Shown one piece after another: positions 35,598 to 44,166 of a stretch of 64,000 bases of DNA. Source of the DNA: Saprospiraceae bacterium (GTDB lineage: Bacteria > Bacteroidota > Bacteroidia > Chitinophagales > Saprospiraceae); the NCBI GenBank assembly GCA_016719615.1, contig JADJYQ010000001.1, positions 1,462,501 to 1,526,500 of the forward strand. Reading direction: 5' to 3'. Position numbers and translations under genes: made by a program. A model generated the notes under the pieces. The model had not been told where the DNA came from, made no database searches, and was given only the letters and a program-made list of their open reading frames with translations. How positions within the stretch are numbered: position 1 is the stretch's first letter; every line of letters begins with the position of its first letter.

Positions 35598-38054
35598 TTA
35601 ACCCTGGCAAGAGATACAACCCTCCTCCATGGTACAAACCTGGCCTTCTACAATTTGCTGAACACTTACTTCTGCATTAAGCATTTCATCAATTTTTTCT
35701 TTGTGCATGCTTGCAGACTTTGTAGGATTAATCATCTCAACATCTTCAACTGATCCGGCAAGCTGTTTGTCGACAAATCGTTGTTGATGCTTGTCTCCTA
35801 GAGTAAACTTGATAGGGTCAACTGCCGATTTGGTGCGCAGGTAATAAATGCCTGTTTTGAGGCCTTTTTTCCAACCATAAAAATGCATCGAACTCAATTT
35901 ATTGACACTGGCATTTTCCATGAATAAATTTAAGGATTGACTTTGACAGATATAAGCACCTCTGTCTGCAGCCATATCAATAATGCATTTCTGACTCAGT
36001 TCCCAAACGGTTTTATAAATCTCTTTTAGGTCTTGTGGGATGGCCTCTATATTTTGAATAGAACCGTTATTAAACATGAGCATTTCTTTCATTTCCTGAT
36101 TCCAAAGATTTCTCTTTACCAGATCAGCAAGTAGATGTTTATTGACAACAATGAACTCACCAGATAAAGTCCTTCTTGTGTATAAATTGGAAGTATATGG
36201 TTCAAAGCATTCATTATTACCCAGCACTTGAGAAGTACTGGCGGTAGGCATAGGAGCAAGCAATAAGCTATTGCGTAGACCATTTTTTATGACATCTGAT
36301 CTCAGACTTTCCCAATCCCATCTTCCTGTATCGGGTTTTACATTCCACATGTCAAACTGGAAAATTCCCTGGCTCATGGGTGAGTTGGCAAAAGTTTCGT
36401 AGCTGCCGAATATTTTGGCCTGATTACAGCTTTCACTGACAGCTGCATAATAAATCGTCTCAAATATTTCCTGATTGAGTTTTTTTGCCGCGGGACTGTC
36501 AAAAGGCATCCGCATTAAAATGAAGGCATCTGCAAGTCCTTGTACACCAATGCCAATTGGCCGGTGGCGCATGTTGGATCTTTTGGCCTCTTCTATAGGA
36601 TAATAGTTAATGTCGATAATTCTATTGAGGTTTCTCGTGATCACTCTTGTGACCTCTGCAAGTTTTTGAAAATCAAAAGTCTGATCGCTTATAAATTTTG
36701 GCAGAGAAATGGAAGCCAAATTACATACTGCAACCTCATCTGCAGAAGTATATTCGATAATTTCTGTACATAAATTTGAAGATCTGATGGTCCCCAAATT
36801 TTTTTGGTTAGACTTTTGATTGCAGGCATCTTTATATAGGATGTAAGGAGTTCCTGTTTCAATTTGACTTTGACAAATTTGAAACCAGAGTTCTTGCGCC
36901 CGCACTGTTTTGCGTGCAAGTCCTGCATCCTCATATTTTTTGTAGAGTTTATTGAAATCCTCGCCATAAACATCACATAAGCCCGGAGCTTCATTCGGAC
37001 AAAATAAAGACCAGGTACTGTCTGATAAAACCCGCTCCATAAATAAATCAGAAATCCACATGGCAAAGAAAAGATCTCTTGCACGCATTTCTTCTTTTCC
37101 GTGATTTTTCTTGAGCTCCAGGAAGTCTTCAATGTCTGCATGCCAAGGTTCGAGATAAATGGCAAAGGCACCTTTTCTTTTGCCGCCCCCTTGATCGACA
37201 TAACGAGCCGTGTCATTAAATACGCGTAACATGGGAATAATACCATTCGAAGTTCCCCCGGTACCTTTGATGTAACTACCTTTTGCTCGCACATTGTGAA
37301 TGCTCAAACCGATCCCGCCGGCAGACTGTGAAATTTTAGCACAACGGCTAAGGGTTTCGAAAATGCCGGGTATACTGTCATCAACCATACTGAGTAGAAA
37401 GCAGGATGATAATTGCGGCTTTGGGGTACCAGCATTAAACAGCGTTGGGGTGGCATGGATAAACCATTTTTCGGACATTAAATGATAAGTTTCTACTGCG
37501 GCATCCAGATCATTGCTATGGATACCGATAGAAGCCCGCATCAGCAGATGTTGTGGCCTTTCAACGACTTTTTTCTCTGCTTTTAATAGATAAGATCGTT
37601 CAAGGGTTTTAAAACCAAAATAATCAAAATCATAATCTCGATCATAAATGATGGCTGAGTCTAATCGATCGGCGTTTTGACGGATGACCTCTATGATCTC
37701 ATCACTGATTAGACCAGCCTTCTTATTTGTAATTGGGTCTATATAATTATACAAGATCTCCATTGTTTCGGAGAATGATTTGCGGGTGTTTTTATGCAGA
37801 TTTGAAACTGCAATTCTCGCAGCCAAGATGGCGTAATCCGGATGAATAGTTGCCAGAGAAGCAGCTGTTTCAGCAGCAAGATTATCCAAATCGGAGGTAC
37901 TAACACCATTGTACAAACCTAATATGACCTTTTTCGAGATCTCAATTGGATCTACAAATTGAGCATCAAGACCATAACATAATTTCTTGACTCTTGCGGT
38001 GATTTTGTCGAAACTGACTTCTTCACGCTTGCCATTGCGCTTAATTACTTGCAT
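35598..38054 (-). CDS. nrdA: Ribonucleoside-diphosphate reductase, class Ia large subunit
   Basis: 818 residues. Reduces ribonucleoside diphosphates to deoxy forms with NrdB. An ATP-cone (about 1-90, QVIKRNGKREEVSFDKI) allows allosteric control. Catalytic residues can be placed at Cys218 (SSCFLL), Asn427, Cys429 and Glu431 (NLCTE) and Cys444 (VCNLAS), the same numbering as in eukaryotic RRM1, so this is the eukaryote-like class Ia type. The C-terminal shuttle cysteines are in EEGCISCQG. It follows nrdB by 44 bases in one operon, with order nrdB-nrdA. Confidence 0.97.
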   Translation of the reverse strand: MQVIKRNGKREEVSFDKITARVKKLCYGLDAQFVDPIEISKKVILGLYNGVSTSDLDNLAAETAASLATIHPDYAILAARIAVSNLHKNTRKSFSETMEILYNYIDPITNKKAGLISDEIIEVIRQNADRLDSAIIYDRDYDFDYFGFKTLERSYLLKAEKKVVERPQHLLMRASIGIHSNDLDAAVETYHLMSEKWFIHATPTLFNAGTPKPQLSSCFLLSMVDDSIPGIFETLSRCAKISQSAGGIGLSIHNVRAKGSYIKGTGGTSNGIIPMLRVFNDTARYVDQGGGKRKGAFAIYLEPWHADIEDFLELKKNHGKEEMRARDLFFAMWISDLFMERVLSDSTWSLFCPNEAPGLCDVYGEDFNKLYKKYEDAGLARKTVRAQELWFQICQSQIETGTPYILYKDACNQKSNQKNLGTIRSSNLCTEIIEYTSADEVAVCNLASISLPKFISDQTFDFQKLAEVTRVITRNLNRIIDINYYPIEEAKRSNMRHRPIGIGVQGLADAFILMRMPFDSPAAKKLNQEIFETIYYAAVSESCNQAKIFGSYETFANSPMSQGIFQFDMWNVKPDTGRWDWESLRSDVIKNGLRNSLLLAPMPTASTSQVLGNNECFEPYTSNLYTRRTLSGEFIVVNKHLLADLVKRNLWNQEMKEMLMFNNGSIQNIEAIPQDLKEIYKTVWELSQKCIIDMAADRGAYICQSQSLNLFMENASVNKLSSMHFYGWKKGLKTGIYYLRTKSAVDPIKFTLGDKHQQRFVDKQLAGSVEDVEMINPTKSASMHKEKIDEMLNAEVSVQQIVEGQVCTMEEGCISCQG

Positions 38055-38098
38055 AGAACGGTTGGGTTAAAATGAATTAAAAGGGTTACAACTTTACA

Positions 38099-39076
38099 TT
38101 AAAAGTCTTCGTCGATAGTGAATACTTTGGGTGCAATGTTTTCACTTACACCCGATTTTTGGTACTCAGATACCCTCTTTTCAAAGAAATTGGTTTTGCC
38201 CTGTATGGAAATCATATCCATAAAAGGGAAAGGATTGTTGGCATTGTAGATTTTATTATTGCCCAATGCAACTAATAATCGGTCCGCAACAAATTCAATG
38301 TACTCGCACATTAAATCTGAATTCATACCTATAAGTGCGGCCGGAATGGCTTCTGTAATAAAATATTTTTCGATAGAAACAGCTTCGCGAATAATGTCTT
38401 CTATCGTTTGCTTCGGTAATTTGTTTGTAATGTGTTTATTATAAAGCAGGCATGCGAAATCGCAATGCATACCCTCGTCCCGGGATATCAATTCATTACT
38501 AAAGGATAAACCCGGCATCAGGCCTCGTTTTTTAAGCCAAAAGATGCTACAGAAAGAACCACTGAAGAAGATTCCTTCGACTACTGCAAAAGCGATCAAT
38601 TGCTCACAAAAACTGCCTTGCTTAATCCATCTTAAAGCCCAGTCAGCTTTTTGTTTTACGCAATCAAGATTTTCAACGGCATGAAATAAGAAATCTTTTT
38701 CTTTTGGATCCTTTATATAAGTATCTATCAGAAGAGAATAAGTTTCAGAATGGATGTTTTCCATCATGATTTGGAAACCATAGAAAAATTTAGCCTCAGG
38801 ATACTGAACCATGCGAACCATATTTTCAGCCAGATTCTCGTTGACGATACCGTCACTGGCAGCAAAAAAGGCAAGCACATGTTTGATAAAATGTTTCTCG
38901 TCATCATTCAATTTCTGGTTCCAATCATCTAAATCTTGTACAAGATCTATCTCCTCCGCTGTCCAGAAACAGGCCTCCGAATTTTTGTAAAATTGCCATA
39001 TATCATTGTGTTGTATCGGGAATATGACAAATCGGTTCGGATTTTCGACGAGGATAGGTTCTTGTTGGTAAGTCAT
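38099..39076 (-). CDS. nrdB: Ribonucleoside-diphosphate reductase, class Ia small subunit
   Basis: 325 residues from the ATG at 39076 (TYQQEPILVENPNRFVIFPI), preferred over an upstream in-frame ATG at 39121 that would overlap the candidate promoter box. Diiron and radical residues are visible: Asp75 (SDGIVNE), Glu106, His109 and Tyr113 (MENIHSETY), spaced exactly as Asp84-Glu115-His118-Tyr122 of Escherichia coli, and the sequence IHSETYSLLIDTYIKDP resembles eukaryotic R2. It generates the tyrosyl radical for NrdA. First gene of the nrdBA operon. Confidence 0.97.
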   Translation of the reverse strand: MTYQQEPILVENPNRFVIFPIQHNDIWQFYKNSEACFWTAEEIDLVQDLDDWNQKLNDDEKHFIKHVLAFFAASDGIVNENLAENMVRMVQYPEAKFFYGFQIMMENIHSETYSLLIDTYIKDPKEKDFLFHAVENLDCVKQKADWALRWIKQGSFCEQLIAFAVVEGIFFSGSFCSIFWLKKRGLMPGLSFSNELISRDEGMHCDFACLLYNKHITNKLPKQTIEDIIREAVSIEKYFITEAIPAALIGMNSDLMCEYIEFVADRLLVALGNNKIYNANNPFPFMDMISIQGKTNFFEKRVSEYQKSGVSENIAPKVFTIDEDF

Positions 39077-39120
39077 TGAGTCTCTTGTTTGATTCGGTAA
39101 AAAATGAGGAGAAACGGGCA

Positions 39121-39128
39121 CAAATGTA
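39121..39128 (-). promoter_or_regulatory. Candidate nrdBA -7 box (TACATTTG)
   Basis: On the minus strand TACATTTG fits TAnnTTTG and lies 44 bases before the nrdB ATG at 39076. It marks the edge of the AT-rich repeat region that extends to 39471. Confidence 0.45.
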
Positions 39129-39471
39129 TTGAAGATCGCGATATTATATAATAAAAATTTAGATATATTTTTAACTATAATATTTAATTATCTAATAATC
39201 AATTTATAGTCTTAAATAAAAGTAAAAAATAGTTCCTAAAAACATATTATAGAATAATTACATATCTGTTTCAAAAATAAGCCAAAGTCAAGCGCTATTA
39301 TGGCAATTTTATTAACATATTGTTGAAAACTTTAATAAGTTTGTGAATTAGTACATCTTACAAACTGTTAAAAGTTCGATGAGATGTGCAAAACATGTGC
39401 AATATTGTTGAAAAGTGTTTGTTTTTCATTCCCAAGCGCTAATATATTAGTTATAATTTTTATTTATACAG
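39129..39471. repeat. AT-rich non-coding region with short direct repeats
   Basis: About 340 bases without a plausible gene between divergent nrdB and the pseudouridine synthase. It holds a 13-base direct repeat ATATTGTTGAAAA (39317-39329 and 39402-39414) with a looser related copy CTGTTAAAAG at 39366, a 9-base repeat CAAGCGCTA with palindromic core AGCGCT (39289-39297 and 39433-39441), and tandem ATGTGCAA (39384-39391 and 39395-39402). The first half is nearly pure A/T. No classical DnaA box (TTATCCACA) was found. It may be a control region for nrdBA or an origin-like element. Confidence 0.55.
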
Positions 39472-40107
39472 GTGGAAAAATCGAAATCAAAATATAAATC
39501 TGTCGAAAGTTCTAAGTCATATTCTTATTACGTTTTTCATAAACCTTTTGGGGTTCTTTGTCAGTTTACGCCGGAAACCCCCGGCCAAAAGTGCCTCCGC
39601 GATTATTTAACCATTGAATCGGATGTCTACCCCATTGGAAGATTAGATAAAGATTCGGAGGGACTTTTATTACTTAGCAACGACAAAAGGCTAAATCATC
39701 AAATTTTATCACCTGAAAAATTTATTGTAAAAACTTATTGCTGCCAGGTGGAAGGCCAGATCAAACCAGAGGCAATATCTCTATTACTCAAGGGTTTGCA
39801 GGTTCGTATCAAGAAGCAATGGCTGTTTTTAAAGGCAGTGAAAATAGATATTCTGGAAAAGGATCCGGAATTCCAGGCCAGAGTTCCTCCTATTAGAATG
39901 AGGATCCATCAACCGGTGAGTTGGATAAAAATAGGCATCGCGGAAGGCAAAAATCATCAGGTCCGAAAAATGCTCGCCGCTGCAGGATTCCCTGTACTGC
40001 GTCTGATCAGGAGTGCTATAGGTAACTTATCGCTTGGGGCACTTCCACCAGGGGATTACAGGCAGATCAGCTTAAAGGAAATTGAAAAAAAAGTGATGGC
40101 TGAATAA
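39472..40107 (+). CDS. RsuA/RluE-type ribosomal RNA pseudouridine synthase
   Basis: 211 residues beginning at GTG, the most upstream possible start because a stop lies at 39454. The catalytic motif GRLDKDSEGLLLL (Asp59) and the C-terminal GKNHQVRKMLAAAGFPVLRLIR and LPPGDYR segments place it in the RsuA/RluB/E/F family; without an S4 domain and with this length it is closest to RluE, which modifies 23S rRNA. The N-terminus (SYSYYVFHKPFGVLCQF) is the family entry strand. It is transcribed away from nrdB across the repeat region and is convergent with pdhB. Confidence 0.88.
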   Translation: MEKSKSKYKSVESSKSYSYYVFHKPFGVLCQFTPETPGQKCLRDYLTIESDVYPIGRLDKDSEGLLLLSNDKRLNHQILSPEKFIVKTYCCQVEGQIKPEAISLLLKGLQVRIKKQWLFLKAVKIDILEKDPEFQARVPPIRMRIHQPVSWIKIGIAEGKNHQVRKMLAAAGFPVLRLIRSAIGNLSLGALPPGDYRQISLKEIEKKVMAE

Positions 40108-40152
40108 ACTGAATTTCCAGTAGGCATTCATTCAATAATTTGAAGGATCTAA

Positions 40153-41139
40153 TCAATATTTAGTATAGAGGACTTGTTTTACTGCCTTTATCACTTTTTC
40201 AGGATTTGGCATATAAGCCTGAACAAAGGGCGATGCATAGGGCAATGAAGTATCTGCTGCATTTACCCGAGTGACAGGTGCGTCCAGGTAATCAAAAGCA
40301 TGTTTCTGAACCACATAAGTAATTTCCGAAGCAACACCGGCAAATGGCCAGCTTTCATCAACAACCACCAATCGATTCGTTTTTTGGACAGATTGAATCA
40401 GGGTATCATAATCCAATGGCCGGATGGTCCGGAGGTCAATGATTTCTGCGTCGATCCCATCTTTAGCCAATTCTGCAGCTGCTGTTTTGACCACTTCCAT
40501 CATTTTGTTAAAAGATACAATCGTAACGTCAGTGCCTTCTCTTTTGATAGCGGCTTTGCCAATTTCTACAAGGTACTCTCCTTCCGGTACTTCGCCTTGA
40601 AGACCATACATCATTTCTGATTCCATAAAACAAACCGGATCATTGTCGCGAATGGCAGCTTTTAGAAGGCCTTTTGAATCATAAGGATCAACACAGGACA
40701 CAACTTTAAGCCCCGGACAATTGGCTAGCCAACTTTCAAACATCTGACTATGCTGTTGCGCAAGTTGTCCAGCAGCGCCACTCGGTCCTCTAAAAACGAT
40801 CGGACAATTAAACTGTCCAGCCGACTGCGAGAGTGTTTTAGCAGCATTGTTGACGATCTGATCAAACGCCAGTACTGCAAAATTCCAGGTCATAAACTCA
40901 ATAACCGGTCTCAATCCATTCATGGCAGCACCTACACCAATTCCTGCAAAGCCCAATTCCGTGATTGGCGTATCGATGACTCTTTGCGGGCCAAATTCTT
41001 CTAACATTCCCTTACTTACTTTGTAGGCTCCATTGTATTGTGCTACTTCCTCTCCCATCAGAAATACATGAGGATCTCTTCTCATCTCTTCCGACATTGC
41101 TTCCCGCAAGGCATCTCTTAAAGTTATTATTCTGCTCAT
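40153..41139 (-). CDS. pdhB: Pyruvate dehydrogenase E1 component, beta subunit
   Basis: 328 residues, the usual length for E1-beta. It has the thiamine-binding half with VFLMGEEVA (catalytic Glu), TPITELGFAGIGVGAAMNGLRPV, and the transketolase C-terminal domain (DAEIIDLRTIRPLDYDTL, VVVDESWPFAGVASEI). With E1-alpha (not adjacent here) it decarboxylates pyruvate and transfers acetyl to lipoyl E2. The lipB gene about 9 kb away makes the lipoyl group for this complex. A branched-chain paralogue is less likely given the ALREAMSEEMRRD start. It has its own promoter box. Confidence 0.93.
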   Translation of the reverse strand: MSRIITLRDALREAMSEEMRRDPHVFLMGEEVAQYNGAYKVSKGMLEEFGPQRVIDTPITELGFAGIGVGAAMNGLRPVIEFMTWNFAVLAFDQIVNNAAKTLSQSAGQFNCPIVFRGPSGAAGQLAQQHSQMFESWLANCPGLKVVSCVDPYDSKGLLKAAIRDNDPVCFMESEMMYGLQGEVPEGEYLVEIGKAAIKREGTDVTIVSFNKMMEVVKTAAAELAKDGIDAEIIDLRTIRPLDYDTLIQSVQKTNRLVVVDESWPFAGVASEITYVVQKHAFDYLDAPVTRVNAADTSLPYASPFVQAYMPNPEKVIKAVKQVLYTKY

Positions 41140-41155
41140 ATCTGGTTTAAAGGCT

Positions 41156-41163
41156 CAAAAATA
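41156..41163 (-). promoter_or_regulatory. Candidate pdhB -7 box (TATTTTTG)
   Basis: On the minus strand TATTTTTG matches TAnnTTTG and ends 16 bases before the pdhB ATG at 41139. It lies in the 49-base gap after mpl, so pdhB may be transcribed separately from mpl. Confidence 0.45.
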
Positions 41164-41188
41164 ATGAATATGAGGGCATTCTAAGGTT

Positions 41189-42544
41189 TCAAAAAGGACT
41201 TTGGTAAAAGTTTGCCAGATCCAGCTTACCAAAGTTTCCTGAACCTGCAAATACAATGACTTCGTATTGGGAGATGCTTGAGACTAAAAGAGCTTTGAGT
41301 TGCATGGCATCATTGATGATACTGATATCAGGATGTTCGAATGCCTTCAATAAAAGCAATGGATCAATTTGTTCCATTCTTTTGATCTCCATTGCCTTCT
41401 GATCATAATAAACCATTAATTTATCAACAGGACTTGCTGTTTGTGCATAATGCGGTAAAAATTCTGGATTTAAACTGCTGTAAGTATGGAGTTCGACGAC
41501 TGCAAGTAATTTTTTGCCCGGATGTTTCTCGCGAACTGCTAAAAGACTCGCTTTTAGTTTGGATGGTGCGTGGGCAAAATCCCTATAGATAATTCTGTTT
41601 GCATCCTCATAAATGCGTTCCAGTCTTTTGGATGCACCTTTAAAGCTTGTCAATGCTAAATATACATTTTTTAAATCATGATTCAGCAAGATGGATACTG
41701 TTATAGCGGCTTGTAAATTTTCCAAATTATGATTTCCAAAAATTTGCAATGGGTAGCGCTCATTTTCGTAAATAAGCTGTGTTTCAGTTGGGCTTATGAT
41801 ATTCGGAGCTGCCTGATATGGATGCAAACTTTCCGGCCGAGCTGTTGATATTATTAATTCCCGGAGAACCGCATCATTTTGACAATATGCGATTTGCGTA
41901 GCAGCAAGACCAGTCATTAAACGTTTTCTAAAGGCGTCCAGATATGAGTCAAATGTTGGAAAGACATTATAATGGTCCCAGGCGATTCCGGTAATCACTA
42001 AAATTTGAGGACTGTAGTGCATAAATTTTGGTTGAGAATCCAGGCAAGAACTCAGATATTCATCACCTTCTATAATCGCAAATGGAGCTTCCGAAATTCT
42101 GACCATATTCGAAAAGCCTTCCAATTGAGATCCTACTAAATAATCGAAATCCAGTCCAAGTTCTTTAAAAATATGCATGATCATTGAAGTAGTGGTCGTT
42201 TTACCATGACTACCAATGACTACGATTTGAAATTTTTCTTTGTATGCTTTTTGAACATATTCTGGAAACGAATAGATTGGAATTCCCAATTGGATAGCTG
42301 CCAGAAGTTCCGGATTGTCATTTTTTGCATGCATTCCAAGAATGATAAAATCAATTTCAGTGCTGATTTTATCCGGAAACCAACCATCTTGATCCGGTAA
42401 AAGTCCTTTATTCAATAATTTTGTGCGTGCAGGTTCGAAAATCTGGTCGTCACTGCCACTTACCTGATGCCCGTTTTCTACTAAAGCCAGGGCCAGATTA
42501 TGCATTACACTGCCTCCGATTGCGATAAGATGGATTTTAGCCAT
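41189..42544 (-). CDS. mpl: UDP-N-acetylmuramate:tripeptide ligase (Mpl)
   Basis: 451 residues of the Mur ligase fold. N-terminal Rossmann part IHLIAIGGSVMHNLALAL, ATP loop GSHGKTTTTS, the EGDEY metal site, and the C-terminal domain FKGASKRLERIYED...DFAHAPSKLKASL are typical of Mpl, which recycles the murein tripeptide by joining it to UDP-MurNAc. The MurC paralogue differs by its GxGG start (GIGGIGMS), replaced here by AIGGSVMHN as in Mpl. Followed by pdhB 49 bases downstream. Upstream lies the divergent small lipoprotein gene. Confidence 0.9.
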   Translation of the reverse strand: MAKIHLIAIGGSVMHNLALALVENGHQVSGSDDQIFEPARTKLLNKGLLPDQDGWFPDKISTEIDFIILGMHAKNDNPELLAAIQLGIPIYSFPEYVQKAYKEKFQIVVIGSHGKTTTTSMIMHIFKELGLDFDYLVGSQLEGFSNMVRISEAPFAIIEGDEYLSSCLDSQPKFMHYSPQILVITGIAWDHYNVFPTFDSYLDAFRKRLMTGLAATQIAYCQNDAVLRELIISTARPESLHPYQAAPNIISPTETQLIYENERYPLQIFGNHNLENLQAAITVSILLNHDLKNVYLALTSFKGASKRLERIYEDANRIIYRDFAHAPSKLKASLLAVREKHPGKKLLAVVELHTYSSLNPEFLPHYAQTASPVDKLMVYYDQKAMEIKRMEQIDPLLLLKAFEHPDISIINDAMQLKALLVSSISQYEVIVFAGSGNFGKLDLANFYQSPF

Positions 42545-42599
42545 GTATTATACCATTATTTTAACCGGTAAACATAATGAGATTTTGTCGATAATATTT

Positions 42600-42607
42600 T
42601 ATCTTTG
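42600..42607 (+). promoter_or_regulatory. Candidate -7 box of the small lipoprotein gene (TATCTTTG)
   Basis: TATCTTTG matches TAnnTTTG and lies 43 bases before the ATG at 42651. A TTTG at 42584 is too close (12-base spacer) to be a normal -33 element. Confidence 0.45.
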
Positions 42608-42650
42608 ACCCTCGTTAGAGCTGTATTGGTTCATCATTAAATTGACGTAT

Positions 42651-42818
42651 ATGAAAGTATTCAAAAATCAAAAATTACAGACAATCTTAGGTTTGTTGGT
42701 TTTATGCGGCCTGAGCTCCTGTAGCAGAGGCTATGGTTGCCCGTATGATTTTTCTATAACTGATAGCCTGAATATGGTATTTCAGTTGGCTACCCAAGTT
42801 CTGATTTCCCTTTTTTAA
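42651..42818 (+). CDS. Very small lipoprotein (55 residues)
   Basis: A short gene with an ATG start, a hydrophobic signal (LGLLVLCGLSSC) and lipobox-like LSSC, where Cys24 would be lipidated. The mature peptide is about 32 residues: CSRGYGCPYDFSITDSL then a hydrophobic, helix-prone end. It has a good -7 promoter box upstream and a strong hairpin terminator downstream, so it seems to be a complete one-gene unit, highly expressed if anything. I recognise no family; the mature CSRGYGCP start with its two Cys could be structural. Function unknown. Confidence 0.7.
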   Translation: MKVFKNQKLQTILGLLVLCGLSSCSRGYGCPYDFSITDSLNMVFQLATQVLISLF

Positions 42819-42842
42819 TAACATTATATTCTTTTAAGAAAT

Positions 42843-42875
42843 AAACCAGTTTCTTCAGGAAGCTGGTTTTTTTTT
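42843..42875 (+). terminator. Rho-independent terminator
   Basis: Inverted repeat AAACCAGTTTC (42843-42853) and GAAGCTGGTTT (42859-42869) with a five-base loop TTCAG, one G-T pair, then an uninterrupted T run to 42875. It ends the small lipoprotein transcript five bases before the mnmD start, so mnmD is either read through it or has an overlapping promoter. Confidence 0.85.
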
Positions 42876-42880
42876 GCACT

Positions 42881-43546
42881 ATGTTAAGCATTTTTAAAAC
42901 TTCTGATGGCTCTGACACTATTTACGATGAGGTGAACAATTATTATTACCATTCGGTGCATGGTGCCATTACAGAAAGCAAGCATGTCTTTATAAATTAT
43001 GGCTTGCACACGATGGCTTCCAGACTGGACAACGTTCGCATTTTCGAGATGGGTTTTGGTACCGGATTAAATGCTTTCCTAACCTACTTATATGCTGTGA
43101 ATCATGGAAGTTTAAACATTTCTTATACAGCGATCGAAAAATGGCCTCTTCCTGACTTTCTCTATGAATCGCTAAATTATCCTGAAATTTTACAAACGCC
43201 GGATGCTAATGAGCAGTTCTTATCATTCCATCAATGTTCCTGGAACCAGGCCAAGCGATTCACTGAGAATTTTATACTTGAAAAAATCAATGGAGATCTA
43301 ACAATATGGGATACACAGGAATCCTTTGATTTAATTTATATGGATGCATTTTCTCCCAACGATCAGGCTGAACTATGGGAAGAAGAAGTGTTACTAAAAT
43401 TTTACCGTATGCTCAGTCACGGCGGATTATTGACGACGTATTGTGCCAAGGGTGATTTCAAAAGAAGCCTCAAACGAATTGGCTTTAAGGTGGAAAATGT
43501 ACCCGGTCCAATGGGCAAAAGAGAGATGACACTAGCTTATAAATAG
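42881..43546 (+). CDS. mnmD: tRNA (5-methylaminomethyl-2-thiouridine34)-methyltransferase
   Basis: 221 residues. The family entry (TSDGSDTIYDEVNNYYYHSVHGAITESKHVF region), SAM loop FEMGFGTGLNAFL, the active-site block YMDAFSPNDQAELW and the end GPMGKREMTLAYK are those of MnmD, the methyltransferase half of MnmC without the FAD oxidase part. It completes the mnm5s2U wobble base of tRNAs reading split codon boxes. It begins five bases after the terminator and precedes a conserved hypothetical gene with its own promoter box. Confidence 0.9.
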   Translation: MLSIFKTSDGSDTIYDEVNNYYYHSVHGAITESKHVFINYGLHTMASRLDNVRIFEMGFGTGLNAFLTYLYAVNHGSLNISYTAIEKWPLPDFLYESLNYPEILQTPDANEQFLSFHQCSWNQAKRFTENFILEKINGDLTIWDTQESFDLIYMDAFSPNDQAELWEEEVLLKFYRMLSHGGLLTTYCAKGDFKRSLKRIGFKVENVPGPMGKREMTLAYK

Positions 43547-43564
43547 AAGGCTCTTAATTTATAA

Positions 43565-43572
43565 TATCTTTG
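43565..43572 (+). promoter_or_regulatory. Candidate -7 box (TATCTTTG)
   Basis: TATCTTTG fits TAnnTTTG and ends 17 bases before the ATG at 43590. A matching TTTG at the usual -33 distance was not seen. Confidence 0.45.
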
Positions 43573-43589
43573 CAACTTAAAATATATCT

Positions 43590-44123
43590 ATGGGTTTGGA
43601 TAAAATACTTGGAATAGGCTCAAGGGTTAAACATCCTGCTTTTGGTGATGGGGTGGTTATTCATATTGACGTGGCGGCATATAAAGTATGCTTCGTTCAA
43701 TTCGGAATCAAGTTGGTGGGTAAAGATTATCAACAACTGGAAATCATTGAGCGTATAGAGCCAGAAGAGGCAGTCAGCTTTAATGAAGCTGAAAAAGCTT
43801 TGGCTAAAATTTTACGTGCCTGGTCTGATATTACAGAAGTAGTTCCATTGGGAGATAAATGGAAAAACGGATTGATGATCTTAAAACCGGGAGAAGTTGG
43901 CTTGAAAGAGAAAGAAATACCAATTGATCAATTTTTTCACAAAATTGTAATGGTACGGGATCGACTCAGAGTCATGGAGCAACGCATTAACAGCAGTAAA
44001 CTTGAAGACGAAGACAAAGTCAATTTACAGCAATACATTACCCGTATTTACGGAAGTCTTACAACGTTTAATATTTTATTTCGCAATAAAGAGCAATTTT
44101 TTGTAGGTGAGAAAACTGAATAA
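43590..44123 (+). CDS. Conserved hypothetical protein with Tudor-like N-terminus
   Basis: 177 residues, soluble, no signal peptide. Residues 10-50 (GSRVKHPAFGDGVVIHIDVAAYKVCFVQFG region) resemble the Tudor-like C-terminal piece of UvrD/PcrA helicases, whose pattern VxHxxFGxGxV interacts with RNA polymerase or nucleic acid. The remainder is helical, with a basic/acidic stretch near 140-160. Function is not known; a nucleic-acid-linked role is suggested only by the Tudor-like motif. It stands 43 bases before the TlpA-like lipoprotein gene and may be co-transcribed with it. Confidence 0.7.
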   Translation: MGLDKILGIGSRVKHPAFGDGVVIHIDVAAYKVCFVQFGIKLVGKDYQQLEIIERIEPEEAVSFNEAEKALAKILRAWSDITEVVPLGDKWKNGLMILKPGEVGLKEKEIPIDQFFHKIVMVRDRLRVMEQRINSSKLEDEDKVNLQQYITRIYGSLTTFNILFRNKEQFFVGEKTE

Positions 44124-44166
44124 TGTAGCGCTCATTTTAATCATATATTATACGATCGTACCATAA

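Noticed and set aside
36689..37294. Open frame of 201 codons in another frame of nrdA
   Set aside because: Lies wholly within nrdA on the same strand; nrdA catalytic motifs are intact across the region, so this is a shadow frame.
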